Shown here: positions 33,101-42,539 of the stretch, one piece after another | How positions within the stretch are numbered: position 1 is the stretch's first letter | Layout of the letters: every line of letters starts with the position of its first letter | Origin: Staphylotrichum longicolle | Taxonomy: Eukaryota > Ascomycota > Sordariomycetes > Sordariales > Chaetomiaceae | Reading direction: 5' to 3' | DNA length: 64,000 nt | Assembly: GCA_019096155.1 (NCBI GenBank) | Contig: JAHCVI010000002.1 | Span: 1,736,001-1,800,000, forward strand | The notes under the pieces: model-generated | Seen by the model: the letters and a program-made list of their open reading frames with translations, nothing else | What the model was told of the DNA's origin: nothing | The model's database searches: none | Position numbers and translations under genes: made by a program

Positions 33101-33461
33101 ACCTGACGTCGAAGCACCTGACGTCGAAGAAGTGCCTGCACCCCCTCGTCAGTCACGGGCCGAGCCGGTATTCATTCTCCCCCTCTCGTCATCGCCGACC
33201 ACGGGGGCGGACGATGATGTCGACGGGCTCATGGAACTCCCTCCAGGCGCCTTCTACGCATCCCGCGACAAACCTGGCGGGGGCCGGCAGAACAGGAGCA
33301 CTCTCTCCTCGCCAGCCGGTGGCGGCCGGGTCAAAAGGACGGCTAGGACCCGGCCCAAGCACACCGCCAGCCACTTTGTTGTCGATGGCACCCCGGAGCT
33401 CGAATCGGTCGTGGAAAAGGCAGAGGTGGTGCGGAATTCGGACCCGATTGACCTGACTTGA
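30129..33461 (+). CDS. ULP2: Ulp2-like SUMO-deconjugating cysteine protease (C48 family)
   Basis: Seen: one open frame from ATG 30129, 1,110 residues; the frame extends six codons upstream only from GTG. Residues about 270-440 form a conserved region before the protease (RYIDGDVGVQAA, LTFHPDSNYIKI, WPSNFALDRTTL). The protease domain spans about 540-860: WMP-type start replaced by WKMPLILERTTV, LNDNLIGYGLRYL, then catalytic His644 (HYHWW), Asp757 (TLDSLG), oxyanion Gln803 and nucleophile Cys809 (NNFCDCGVY). Between His644 and Asp757 is a roughly 90-residue acidic insert with DIVDLVSDD, typical of Ulp2 rather than Ulp1. The C-terminus is disordered, with EDIVVLPP and PIDLT-end as candidate SUMO-interacting motifs. 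Known: Ulp2 trims poly-SUMO chains in the nucleus. The start could lie in an unplaced upstream exon. Confidence 0.9.
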   Translation: MPIPFKFNLALVRSAAPKPSHISRPSVLTSYQKAMAPQTHVNTLDSNPGCPPSAPQTTTFRAPGRSPTPKRPKIHEAQRRGPDEDIVDKEQDAASRAERRGSQSSFAHSASPGVSEFQTVEGSAARPDRSNRRTRRYQGHRPPVMSNHKNRVGTHREPENIENFDELAPAPRLERSHQRTARLVSTAGTRSSAVISDSADLAILGKSTRLGQHPHGLHKGKKRSSHEMTGDQDEPRAEANGSGASKGGAKLPSEDSPKRDPPSVSRRGDMKPTKWASTTGTRYIDGDVGVQAAVCLPNLRYTAGNGQNACFLRQTEDSELRAFAEDGHRAEPFDWLKVTRKARTLTFHPDSNYIKINQAADQTSSMSIGGLLMLKLRDSAEASWVADWAGNNLHVQTVQERDRYCWPSNFALDRTTLMMRSQKLFQTWNKQIQEVRQAGSQASARRQSEGSPARRLPGINVSPTRQDGMPVSTSTSSRTPIRHQMQVSAQQQTPLPPGSVRDIVASGTRSLRTRRNAQQVQNPETPSATVLHRWSEENSDWAKDWKMPLILERTTVDKEDIPRLDEGQCLNDNLIGYGLRYLFNKFLKRHDDLPKRVYLHNSFFYEKLKAGRGTINYDGVKSWTAKVDLLSYDYIIVPVNEHYHWWVAIICNPGRLDPDSREVQGKNEVPSNPVGERVDGESSDVEMVDVAEKQPLESTGSAVDDPNLVKSDIVDLVSDDKNVSVDLTSCPRAKQSKRLKSGTRTYNPEDPRIITLDSLGSHHPQAIGHLKKYLLAEFKHKRKKVIAEPTQPVGMKATNIPEQNNFCDCGVYLLGYIQEFVKDPDLFVQTLLRRERPDWDFDPSSLRGLWRDTIICEQKMYQEHQLKAEQRRREALAAKRTPKGSTESSRQPSQAPSEANSATNGRCGTEVAASEQSTSADTIDTPTNVDVRETDSPSAKQAPQDPHVNNSEQSGASIPATAHSTQEENVDEDIVVLPPREDDAVLPSIEAPDVEAPDVEEVPAPPRQSRAEPVFILPLSSSPTTGADDDVDGLMELPPGAFYASRDKPGGGRQNRSTLSSPAGGGRVKRTARTRPKHTASHFVVDGTPELESVVEKAEVVRNSDPIDLT

Positions 33462-34091
33462 TTTGTTCGATGGCTCTCACGCGGTCCGGTTGACCGAACA
33501 AACACCCTTTTCATACCATTTTCTGTATCTACCTGTCTTCCACCCAGATCATCACTTCTTTTCCCCCCCTGGAGTGGTCTGGCGCGGCATAGCATAGCCT
33601 GGAGGGGTGGCAACGGCGTAGCAATGGCATTGACATGGCACATGGCACGGCATATAGTGTCATGGTTGTTTTTGAAGATATCTCATGCTTTGTCTTGCTC
33701 TCTGGACGTCATTTGATTGTTATGCAATGATCTGAGGGGCCTCCGGAAGAGATGACAAGCGCACCTAGTCTTGGGTTCGGGATTTTCGGGCCTAACCTCG
33801 TGGTGTTGTGGGAGCCTTGACCTCGCGATAGATCTTTTTCATATCGCATGAGCGAGCATTATCAGAGGAGTAGTATGTGCGAAAAAGGGGAACGAGTTGG
33901 CCACTGAATTGAGCCGATGATGAAATCCGGTGAAAAAACACAACGCCCTCGCTTTTTGTGCAGAGATTCTAACCCGCAATCTTTTTTTGTACATCTGGAC
34001 TGAGGAGGGTGACAATCCTTGCTTGCTTGCCCCGGGGGTATAGACCAACCACAGACCTGTGCTGCATGTCCTACAAGAATACACACTTCAT
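33462..34091. other. Convergent intergenic region ULP2/RRP9
   Basis: 630 bp of shared 3' flank. No gene or repeat seen. Confidence 0.5.
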
Positions 34092-35912
34092 CTAATCGTC
34101 CCCTTCTGAGTCCTCGACCCGCCCATTCACCTGTGTCTCGTCGTCTTCCCCTTGCTGCTGCTTCTTGGACTCGACTTTGGGAACCTCGAAGATGACGGCA
34201 CCGCACCGGCCCTCTTTCAGGTTCTTCCACCTGCCGAGCCGCATCTCCTTGCCCGTGACGACCACGACGCAGAGCCCGTCCCGGCCCCTCTCCCCGCGCT
34301 CAAACATGGCGATGTCGTTGATTATGCCGCGGACCAGGTCTCCCTTTTGTCCTTGCGCCTTTGCGCCATCGCCAGTTGTCCCATTGGTGGTAGCTATTGT
34401 GGATGAAGGGCCGCCTAGCACGCCCACGACCTCAATCTTCCTCTTATCCTCGCTCAGCCTCCAGACGCGAACGCACCCGTCCCAGCTGCCGCTCAGGATC
34501 ACGTCCGAGTATGGGATCGTCCGCAGCGCGGTGATGCCCCGCGGCTGCGGCGCAGGGACGATCTTAGGGTCGGGGACCTCGTCAGCCGACGCCTCGGACG
34601 GCTTCAGGGGCGGCTCGATGCCGTGCGCACGCGGGACGACGTGCAGCGGCTTCTTGCGCTGGATGCTCCACAGCGCGAGGTCGCCGTTGTCGCTGCCCGT
34701 GACGAAGATCTCGTCGTCAATCATGGCCACGCGGTCCATGCTGCCCTCGTGTGCCGCCGACGCCGGGTCGATGCCAGCTGGGACTTTGTGTTTCTTGCTG
34801 CTGCCTCCTTCGCCGCCCCCGCCGCGGAAGACGAGCTGGGACTCCTCGGGAACTTTCCAGTAGCGAGCGGTGCGGTCACGCGCACCCACGCTGACGCAGC
34901 GCTCTTGGGCGAGCGCGTCGACGTCGAGGATCTCGTCTTGGTGACCGAATAGGGTCTCGACGTAGGCTAGCTCGTCGAGGGACCAGACCTTGACAGTGCG
35001 GTCTTTGGAGCAGGAGAAGAGTTGGTTGGTGCCGCGGCGGAAGGCGAGGCCGGTTACGATGTCTCGGTGTTGGGTGAATGCGCGGATGGGTGTGAGGTCG
35101 GCAGCGTTATAGACGACGAGTCGGCGGTCCAGGCCGCCGGTCACGACAAACTTGCCGTCTTGGGAGGCCTTGACGGTGAGCGGAGCGCCGGTGTGGCCTT
35201 TATAGCTCTTGTCTTTGGCTTTGCTCGGGTTTGCTTTGGCAAAGCATATCCTCTCGGGTCTCCGTTTTGGTGGCGCAGGGGGCTTCTTGGGTTTTCTCCG
35301 TGTTGTTTGCGGCCATTGATCCTTGGGGAGGTCTTGCAACTTCCACTTTGTGAGATAGCCGTCCTTGGACGTCGTGTAGGCGTAAGGCGCGCATACGGCC
35401 ACCGAGGTCACCGAGGCCGAGTTCCAGCGAAACTGAGTATGTGATGCTTGCCCGAACTCCAACTCGGAGGCCAAGCGGCGGTAGACCTTGCCTTTTGATT
35501 CGGCCACGTCCTCTTGCAACCGCTCTGCGAGCAAGTCCCTGTCAATCTCTTCCGCATCGAAGGCATACTCGTCCAACTCCACCTCTTTCCGTGTCTTTTC
35601 GAGGTACCGCTGCGCCAGCCTCAAGCGCTTCTCGGCGGCTGTTTCCCCCTCGTTATCCGACTCATCTGAGGCTCCCTCGGAGCCGCTCCTGTCCTGGATA
35701 TCATCTCCGCTCTCGTCGCTGTCTATGTCGCTGCCGGATATCGACTCGTCCCGCTCAATTGCCTTCTTCTTCGGGGCAGCAGCCTGTTTGGCGGGGCCCT
35801 TGGTCACGGCGCGGGGCGTTTTTGTGGTTGCAAGGCGCTTTTTTGGTGCTTCTGTTGCTACCGTTCGTTTCCTCTTCTTCTGGGCTCCCGGTGCCGTAAA
35901 AAAGGACGACAT
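34092..35912 (-). CDS. RRP9: U3 snoRNP protein Rrp9 (U3-55K), WD40
   Basis: Seen: single exon, ATG 35912, 606 residues. N-terminal 80 residues are basic with KKRKR and then acidic serine-rich stretches (nucleolar type). A helical segment AAEKRLRLAQRYLEKTRKEV and RDLLAERLQEDVAESKGKVYRR, characteristic of Rrp9, leads into WD40 blades: SVTSVAVCAPYAYTTSKDGYLTKWKL, YKGHTGAPLTVKASQDGKFVVTGG, HRDIVTGLAFRRGTNQLFSCSKDRTVKVW, GHQDEILDVDAL, MIDDEIFVTGSDNGDLALW, and SDVILSGSWDGCVRVW. Known: Rrp9 binds the U3 box B/C RNA and is needed for early pre-18S cleavages in the nucleolus. An insert of Gly/Lys residues sits between blades 5 and 6. Its promoter is shared with PRE1, 363 bp apart. Confidence 0.93.
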   Translation of the reverse strand: MSSFFTAPGAQKKRKRTVATEAPKKRLATTKTPRAVTKGPAKQAAAPKKKAIERDESISGSDIDSDESGDDIQDRSGSEGASDESDNEGETAAEKRLRLAQRYLEKTRKEVELDEYAFDAEEIDRDLLAERLQEDVAESKGKVYRRLASELEFGQASHTQFRWNSASVTSVAVCAPYAYTTSKDGYLTKWKLQDLPKDQWPQTTRRKPKKPPAPPKRRPERICFAKANPSKAKDKSYKGHTGAPLTVKASQDGKFVVTGGLDRRLVVYNAADLTPIRAFTQHRDIVTGLAFRRGTNQLFSCSKDRTVKVWSLDELAYVETLFGHQDEILDVDALAQERCVSVGARDRTARYWKVPEESQLVFRGGGGEGGSSKKHKVPAGIDPASAAHEGSMDRVAMIDDEIFVTGSDNGDLALWSIQRKKPLHVVPRAHGIEPPLKPSEASADEVPDPKIVPAPQPRGITALRTIPYSDVILSGSWDGCVRVWRLSEDKRKIEVVGVLGGPSSTIATTNGTTGDGAKAQGQKGDLVRGIINDIAMFERGERGRDGLCVVVVTGKEMRLGRWKNLKEGRCGAVIFEVPKVESKKQQQGEDDETQVNGRVEDSEGDD

Positions 35913-36275
35913 GATGGCGGTTGCGGCCGGTTGTGGTGCCCGTCGGCGCTATCGTCTTGCACTTCTGGCTGCCCTTTGCCTGGGACTTCTTCAAAATTTC
36001 TGAGCGGGTCCAGAAAAAAAGTTGGGCTTGCATCGGTGGAGCAACACCCCGATGCCGTGCCGCCACAGCTCAGCCTCAGCAGGCGGCTGACCTCCACCTT
36101 CTGGTGAGGTGGGTGGGCCTGCTTGGCCTTGTTGGCGGGCTGAGTCCGTGCGCTCAGGCGGAAGCTCCAAGTGCGCGTTCCCTCCTGCCTGAAGCTCCAA
36201 CTGGAAAGCAAGCTGAACGGAGCTTGCCCATCTCAACTCAACAACCACACCGAAAAACCCACAGACAACACCAAA
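35913..36275. promoter_or_regulatory. Bidirectional promoter RRP9/PRE1
   Basis: 363 bp separate the start codons of RRP9 (minus) and PRE1 (plus). The region is mixed, with repeated CAGCCTCAGCAGG-like stretches around 36066-36090, and no TATA box. Both products are growth-linked, so coordinated transcription is plausible but not shown. Confidence 0.55.
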
Positions 36276-37066
36276 ATGTAGGACGCGCATCTGGGAACAG
36301 TGGCGGTGCTCGGCTAACCGTGTTACTAGGGAGGTTCTACTCGGCATCACTGGCAAGGACTTCACCTTGATCGCGGCGTCCAAGGCGGCGATGCGTGGAG
36401 CGACCATCCTCAAGGCAGCCGACGACAAGACGAGGCAGTTGAACAAGCACACACTGATGGCCTTCTCCGGGGAGGCTGGTGATACAGGTCGGTGGCCACG
36501 GTGCGGAAGCGACAGGAGGACCCACCCCAGCTAATCCCCTGGACAGTGCAATTCGCCGAATACATCCAAGCCAACGCGCAGCTGTACTCGATGCGCAATG
36601 AGACCGACCTGTCCCCTTCAGCGCTGGCCCACTTTGTCCGTGGCGAGCTGGCATCCAGTCTGCGCTCGCGGAAGCCCTACAACGTCAATCTCCTCCTCGG
36701 AGGCGTCGACCCCATCACACACCAACCAAGCCTGTACTGGCTGGACTACCTTGCGTCGTTGGCTCCGGTGCCATATGCGGCGCACGGCTATGCCCAGTAT
36801 GCTGCCTCGAACTCTCGACTTTCTGGGCCGGCAAGAGTGCCGATTGCTGACTGTGTGCTGCCAGATACTACTGCCTCTCCCTCCTCGATAAGCACCACCA
36901 ACCCGACATCACGCTCGAGCGGGGCATGGAGCTTCTCACTCTCTGCGCAGACGAACTCAAGAGGAGGTTACCGATAGACTTCAAGGGCTTGATAGTCAAG
37001 GCCGTGACGAAGGACGGGATCAAGGAAATGCCGTTTGACAACGACAAGGTGGTGAAGGGCACTTGA
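36276..37066 (+). CDS. PRE1: 20S proteasome beta-4 subunit (Pre1/PSMB2), start codon split by intron
   Basis: Seen: exons 36276-36277, 36330-36487, 36547-36796 and 36865-37066, 203 residues. The first exon supplies only AT of the start codon; intron 1 (36278-36329, GTAGGA to CTAG, with a CTAAC branch site) is followed by G, so the protein begins MEVLLGITGKDF. Family motifs follow in order: SKAAMRGATILK, DDKTRQLNKHTLMAFSGEAGDT, VQFAEYIQANAQLYS, SRKPYNVNLLLGG, PYAAHGYAQYYCLSLLD, IDFKGLIVKAVTKDGI. This lines up closely with yeast Pre1. Known: beta-4 is a non-catalytic subunit of the proteolytic ring, with no N-terminal Thr, acting in nucleus and cytosol. The split ATG is the only odd feature; no in-frame ATG elsewhere gives the conserved N-terminus. 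Confidence 0.93.
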
Positions 37067-38985
37067 ATTTAGGGTAGGCGTGGAGTCTCATGGGGAATAA
37101 ACGTGTATGATACCTGGCCAAGGGGCGATGTGCGCATTCAAAGTCCTTGGGTTTCTTTTCGGTGTCATGTGCTCTTTTCGGCCAAGTGATACCTGGAGAG
37201 CCCCGTCGTTGCCTCATGTTCAGCTCCTGAACTGTTACACCAACAGGACTCGGGTCGATCATACTTGAGTTGCGCCAGTAGAAACGCCGATGTCCAGGCT
37301 TATCGAGGCGCGATACCAGTCCTTCCACCGGAGTATGCTTGCTTTGAGCGATCTGATATTTGCCCATGTTTTGCCCTCATGCTAGTCCGCGGTCTCTTCA
37401 CATGGCTCGAAAACCTGGCCAGGGCAAAGCAGGCCTTGGCTCATCGGACACGGGTCATTCTGATGCGCGTCCCAGCCGAATCCCTCGGAGCACAACCTCA
37501 AGACCCATTTGCGCCGTATTTCGGTGCAGCGTGAGTTGGCAGCTGCTGAGGGCGGTGAAACACCGAGCAGGAGCGCCAACGTCGTCGGCACTTGGCAAAT
37601 TGATGACATCTTCGTCTCCTGATAGGCGCTCGATCGCTGCGCGGGGGTGGAGCCAACGAGCCCACTAAATTTACACTATTTCGACTGTCTTTAACTCATA
37701 AACCCTCGGCCAGGTGCAACCTGCCACTGCAGAACCCAGAGCAAGCGATCCGCCTCCCGCCCGGACGCGCTCGCCGTATCAACGGAAGCCTTGCCGAGGC
37801 GGTGAGCTGACAGCCTCTGCATCTGCAGTGATCTTAGCCGGGTACTGCAAGCCAGGCAGCTGCAGTTGTCGGATATTCCGGACCAAGAGCGCGGACGCAA
37901 TCGAACTGTTATGGTTGCTGATGGGCTGTTGGGGGTCCCTGTTCGGCTTGGGGCTACGACCCATGTCCCAAGAAGGGCAAGCCGACCAGGAGAATTGATA
38001 GAAGAGACGCAAGCCTCAAATTCAATCACAGCCAAGCCAACTACAAGGACTGAGAGAGCATGAACGAGGAGAAGGGAGGCAAATCAGCCGCTTGACTCAA
38101 CCGAGGACATCGTAGAGAAAACACAAGAAAGTACACCATTCGTTTAGTGCCGCGTGCGAGCCTGATTCTTGCCTCTTGCCAGTCGCCTTTCGCATCGAGT
38201 TTCGACGCGGCAGTTCCATGACCAAGTCAGGCCTCCCCTTTCCGATGTGGGATGCTGCCGGCACCAAGGCCGCTCACAATGCAGACAGAATCATCACTTC
38301 TGCCCACGCCGCCAGGGTATCCTCAGCTGACCCATGTCGCCACAGGAGCAAAGCGCGGGTTTGGACTGAAACAAACCTTCTTCGCCTTTCAGATCGCCAT
38401 TTCCCCACCAAGCGCACTGAGCAGCCCGACCGGCTCCAGCGAAAAGGAAAGAAGCGCGTGGGTGGCCACAACCCCCCAGACCGAGAAAAATCTAGGCAGG
38501 GATCTGTGTGGCACACTTCGCTGCTGAAGTTCGCCTTACCAAAACCGCTCCAAAGTGGGTCCGACACCCAATCCAAAACTCTTTTTCTGGGGCCCTCCCG
38601 TCCTCCCTCTTCTGAAAAATCTCTTCCTTCTCCCACACATCCCAGGATTCTTGAATCCAACCCGCAACCAAGCTGCATTTTCCCTTTACACTCGTCTTTC
38701 CTTTTTCCTTTTGAGAATCTGCATTTCGGGTTCTACGAAAGGATCGCAGGAGACACGCTCCCTCTTGATAATTCTTTTTTATTGAGGAGAGCCAGACATC
38801 ATCGTGGAACGCGAGCGCGAGAGAGCACGCTGATCAGTTCCCCCCGCGTTCTTTCCCAAGTCTATCGACTTCATTTTTCACCGACCACTCTCATTTGAAC
38901 TCCGCGTTCTTTTAGAGAGTTTGACGAAAACCCGACCGATCAGACAAAACCAAAAATTCGATCACCTACTTCGACCATTACAAAC
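37067..38985. promoter_or_regulatory. Long intergenic region upstream of DED1
   Basis: 1.9 kb with no conserved coding signal. The last 450 bp (about 38540-38985) are rich in C/T runs (TTTTTCCTTTTT type) on the plus strand and end in an A-rich leader right before the ATG, as is common for strongly expressed fungal genes with long 5' leaders. Several short open frames here lack family features. Confidence 0.5.
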
Positions 38986-41133
38986 ATGGCGGACCAACTC
39001 AGCGGTGGCATGGGCAACCTGTCCCTCGACTCGGCTCCCCCTGCCGCTCAGCACGCTGGCCAGCAGCCGGCCGCTCGTTCTTACATCCCTCCCCACATGC
39101 GGAACAAGATGGGTGGTGGTCCCAACGGTCCCCCCCCTGCCATGAACGGCCCTCAGCCGGGTCCGGGTCCCATGGGCGGTCTCAACAACAGCGCTTGGGC
39201 TGGGTAAGTTGCGAACCTTTCGTGGATTTTTTTCTCCTCGTCGCCTTGACAAATGAAGCTAACCTATGGGGCTAGCAACAATAACTTCGACGCCCGTGGC
39301 GGTGCCGGCGGTGGTGGTGCAGGCGGCAACTGGGGCGGTTTCGATCAGGCCCCTCAGCAAGGTGGCTGGGGCGGTCGCCAGGGTGGCGGCGGCTTCAACC
39401 GCAATGCGTACCGCGGCCCGAACGCTGGTGCTGGCGGCGGCGGCGCTGTCGGCGGCGGCACTGGCCGCGGTGAAGGCCGTTGGATCGAGGGCAAGCACGT
39501 CGTTGGTCCCCCCGACCCGCGCATGGAGCGTGACCTTTTCGGCACTGCCGACGACCCGAGCAAGCAGCACACCGGCATCAACTTCGAGAAGTACGACGAG
39601 ATTCCGGTCACGCCCTCCGGCCGTGATGTGCCCGAGCCGGTCCTGACCTTCAGCAACCCTCCTCTGGACCTTCACCTGCTCTCCAACATTGAGCTCGCTC
39701 GTTACAAGATCCCCACCCCCGTCCAGAAGTACTCCATTCCCATCGTCATCAACGGCCGTGATCTCATGGCTTGCGCCCAGACCGGTTCCGGCAAGACTGG
39801 CGGTTTCCTGTTCCCCATTCTCCACCAGTCGTTCACGCAGGGCCCCTCCCCCGTCCCTGTCCAGGGCGGTGGTGGCTACGGTCGTCAGCGCAAGGCCTAC
39901 CCCACTGCCTTGATCCTGGCCCCCACTCGTGAGCTGGTCTCCCAGATTTACGACGAGGCCCGCAAGTTCGCCTACCGCTCGTGGGTGCGCCCTTGCGTCG
40001 TCTACGGTGGTGCCGATATCGGCTCCCAGCTCCGCCAGATCGAGCGTGGCTGCGATCTTCTTGTTGCTACCCCCGGCAGACTTGTTGACCTCATAGAGCG
40101 TGGTCGCATCTCGCTGTGCAACATCAAGTATCTCGTTCTTGACGAGGCTGATCGCATGCTTGACATGGGTTTCGAGCCCCAGATCCGCCGCATCGTGCAG
40201 GGCGAGGACATGCCCCCCACCGGCCAGCGCCAGACGCTCATGTTTTCGGCCACCTTCCCCCGCGACATCCAGATGCTTGCGCAGGACTTCTTGAGCGACT
40301 ACGTCTTCCTTTCTGTCGGTCGTGTTGGTTCCACCTCGGAGAACATCACCCAGAAGGTCGAGTACGTCGAGGACGTTGACAAGCGCTCCGTCCTCCTGGA
40401 TATCCTGCACACCCACGCCGGCGGTCTCACCCTCATCTTCGTCGAGACCAAGCGCATGGCGGATTCGCTGTCGGACTTCTTGATCAACCAGAACTTCCCG
40501 GCCACCTCGATTCACGGCGACCGCACCCAGCGCGAGCGTGAGCGTGCTCTGGAGCTCTTCCGCAACGGCAAATGCCCCATCCTTGTTGCCACTGCCGTCG
40601 CTGCCCGTGGTTTGGACATTCCCAACGTCACCCACGTCATCAACTACGACCTCCCCACTGACGTCGACGACTACGTCCACCGTATCGGTCGTACCGGCCG
40701 TGCCGGCAACACGGGTATCGCTACCGCTTTCTTCAACCGCGGCAACCGTGGTATTGTCCGTGAACTTCTCGAATTGCTCAAGGAAGCCAACCAGGAGGTT
40801 CCCGCTTTCCTTGAGACGATCGCCCGCGAGTCGTCCTTCGGCGGTGGTGGTCGCGGCCGTGGTGGCGGCGGCGGTGGCCGTGGTCGGGGCCGTGGTGGCA
40901 ACACCGATTTCCGCAAGTACGGCGGTGCTGGCGGCGGCGGCTTCGGCGGCGGCGGCGGCGGCTTCGGTGGTGCCCAACACAGCTCTGGCGGTGGTGGTGG
41001 CTACGGCGGTAGCTATGGTGGCCCTCCCAGCGGCGGCTATGGTGGTGGTGGCTACGGCGGCGGCTACAGCGGCGGCGGCGGCGGCGGCGGCTATGGCAAC
41101 CCCGGCGGTGCCGGCGGCCAGTCCTGGTGGTAA
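38986..41133 (+). CDS. DED1: DEAD-box ATP-dependent RNA helicase Ded1/DDX3
   Basis: Seen: exons 38986-39203 and 39276-41133 (donor GTAAGT, acceptor GCTAG), 691 residues. N-terminus has SYIPPHMRNK, the eIF4E/4A-contact type motif of Ded1 proteins, then a Gly-rich RGG stretch. The helicase core has the Q motif (IPTPVQKYSIP), motif I AQTGSGKT (240-247), PTRELVSQI, TPGRLVD, DEAD (362-365), SAT, LIFVETK, ARGLDIPNV and HRIGRTGRAG. The C-terminus is a long RGG/GYGGGG array ending in QSWW, also typical of Ded1. Known: Ded1 unwinds 5' leaders for translation initiation in the cytoplasm and is essential in yeast. Codon choice is strongly C/G-ending, fitting high expression. Confidence 0.96.
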
Positions 41134-42539
41134 ACACCCAGGCGATGCCGCGGTACGGGGATCACTCCGGCTCATCGACTTTTCCTTTTTTCCTTGTTTT
41201 GCATCGTTTTACGCATACGCCATGCACCACTCTCGGACTCTCGGTTTCCGGTTGCGAAACTTTCGGAATCTCTAATGCGGCGAACATGGCTTATCATTTC
41301 CGACGGGGGCCCGGCAGGTTTCGATGCTAAGGCTCCCTCTCTGGCTTTGACGATAGACCGGGGTTGTCCCGTTTACTGGAACGGGAAAACTCCATTCGAC
41401 GACTTGATACCCTTAGACCAGAAAGCTTGGGACGTTGACAACGTCCTGCGCGCTCATGCTATGGTTGGCATGGTATGCAGGCCCGGTTGATATGATCTGG
41501 AAACTGGATCATTTATCAACCCTCACGATCGTCATGTTTCTGCCCTTTCGCCTGCATTTTCGGAAAGGGCACGATGCGTTCACATAGAAATGGGGGGTCA
41601 TGGCACGCCGCAGCCTTTCTCATTTTCTTTTCTATTTCCTTCTCTTTTGACGACATGTCATAGACAAAAGTGGATTTCTCGGTTCTTATCTCTCTGGTCG
41701 GCTCGGCGGTTCGACTTCGACCAGGCGGTCTCAGGTCCAGGGAAGACTTCGGGGGGGCACATCCCGAACAGCTCGAGAGATGGACTGGTAATATTTCGGC
41801 AGTTGAGGACTGGGAGCGGTTGATGGAGCATGATACCCCTTTGATGATTTCGGCCGGAAGAGGGGAAAATGCTTCTTGGCTCTCATCGTTGGCACTGGAA
41901 CACCACCGGCGACCTGCGGAGGACGGGCAAACGCGCAGATATGGGTGCGCAATGGGTCAGGCTTTTGCAGGGCTTCGGTTACTTTGACCGAGAAGATTAC
42001 TCGAGCGGTGGCTTCGGCTTTGGCTCCGTGACTCGAGACCACAGTCTATACTGAGGAGTCCGAACAAAAAAACCATTTTGCTTTACCTGGAGGACCCTCG
42101 TGGGGTCTTCGTCTCTAATGCTTTTGTGACCTGTGCATCGCTTCGATCCGGTGAACCGTCTCAAATGTGTGATCTTTGTTCGAGTCTTGTCCCAATCCAG
42201 CGCCACAAGTGATCAAACAACTGTCAGACGGCGAAGGAATCAACGCTGGTTCGTTCTGGCACCGCAAAGCATGTGGTGAGCGTCACTTCGTCGCTCTTCA
42301 GATATCTCTGTCTGCTCTTGATGTCTGCTCTCTTATGGATCCCATACCTTGCCTGTATAAAGTGGTTACAGATGCTGCGGAACCAACCGTTACGTCTTCT
42401 CCGGGCCTGTCTACAAATCTGCTCGTTCTACTGATGTGTAAGATGTAACTAAACACTCCGGCGTGCCCGTCAACTCCATGCAGTGCCACACTCTTCTCCT
42501 CTCCTCTACATCCTGCCGCCAACTTGCTCATAAATCATG
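41134..42539. other. Convergent intergenic region DED1/ORC2
   Basis: 1.4 kb between two convergent genes, lower in GC than the neighbours. It should include the DED1 3' untranslated region. Open frames present have no recognisable domains. No RNA gene or repeat seen by eye. Confidence 0.5.

Noticed and set aside
38176..38898. 240-codon plus-strand frame upstream of DED1
   Set aside because: Ser/Pro/Arg/Phe-rich translation of a C/T-rich leader; no conserved features.
39259..41175. A 638-codon minus-strand open frame covering almost all of DED1
   Set aside because: It is the mirror of DED1's strong C/G-ending codon bias. Its translation is repetitive Ala/Val/Thr without domains, and Ded1 on the plus strand is unmistakable.
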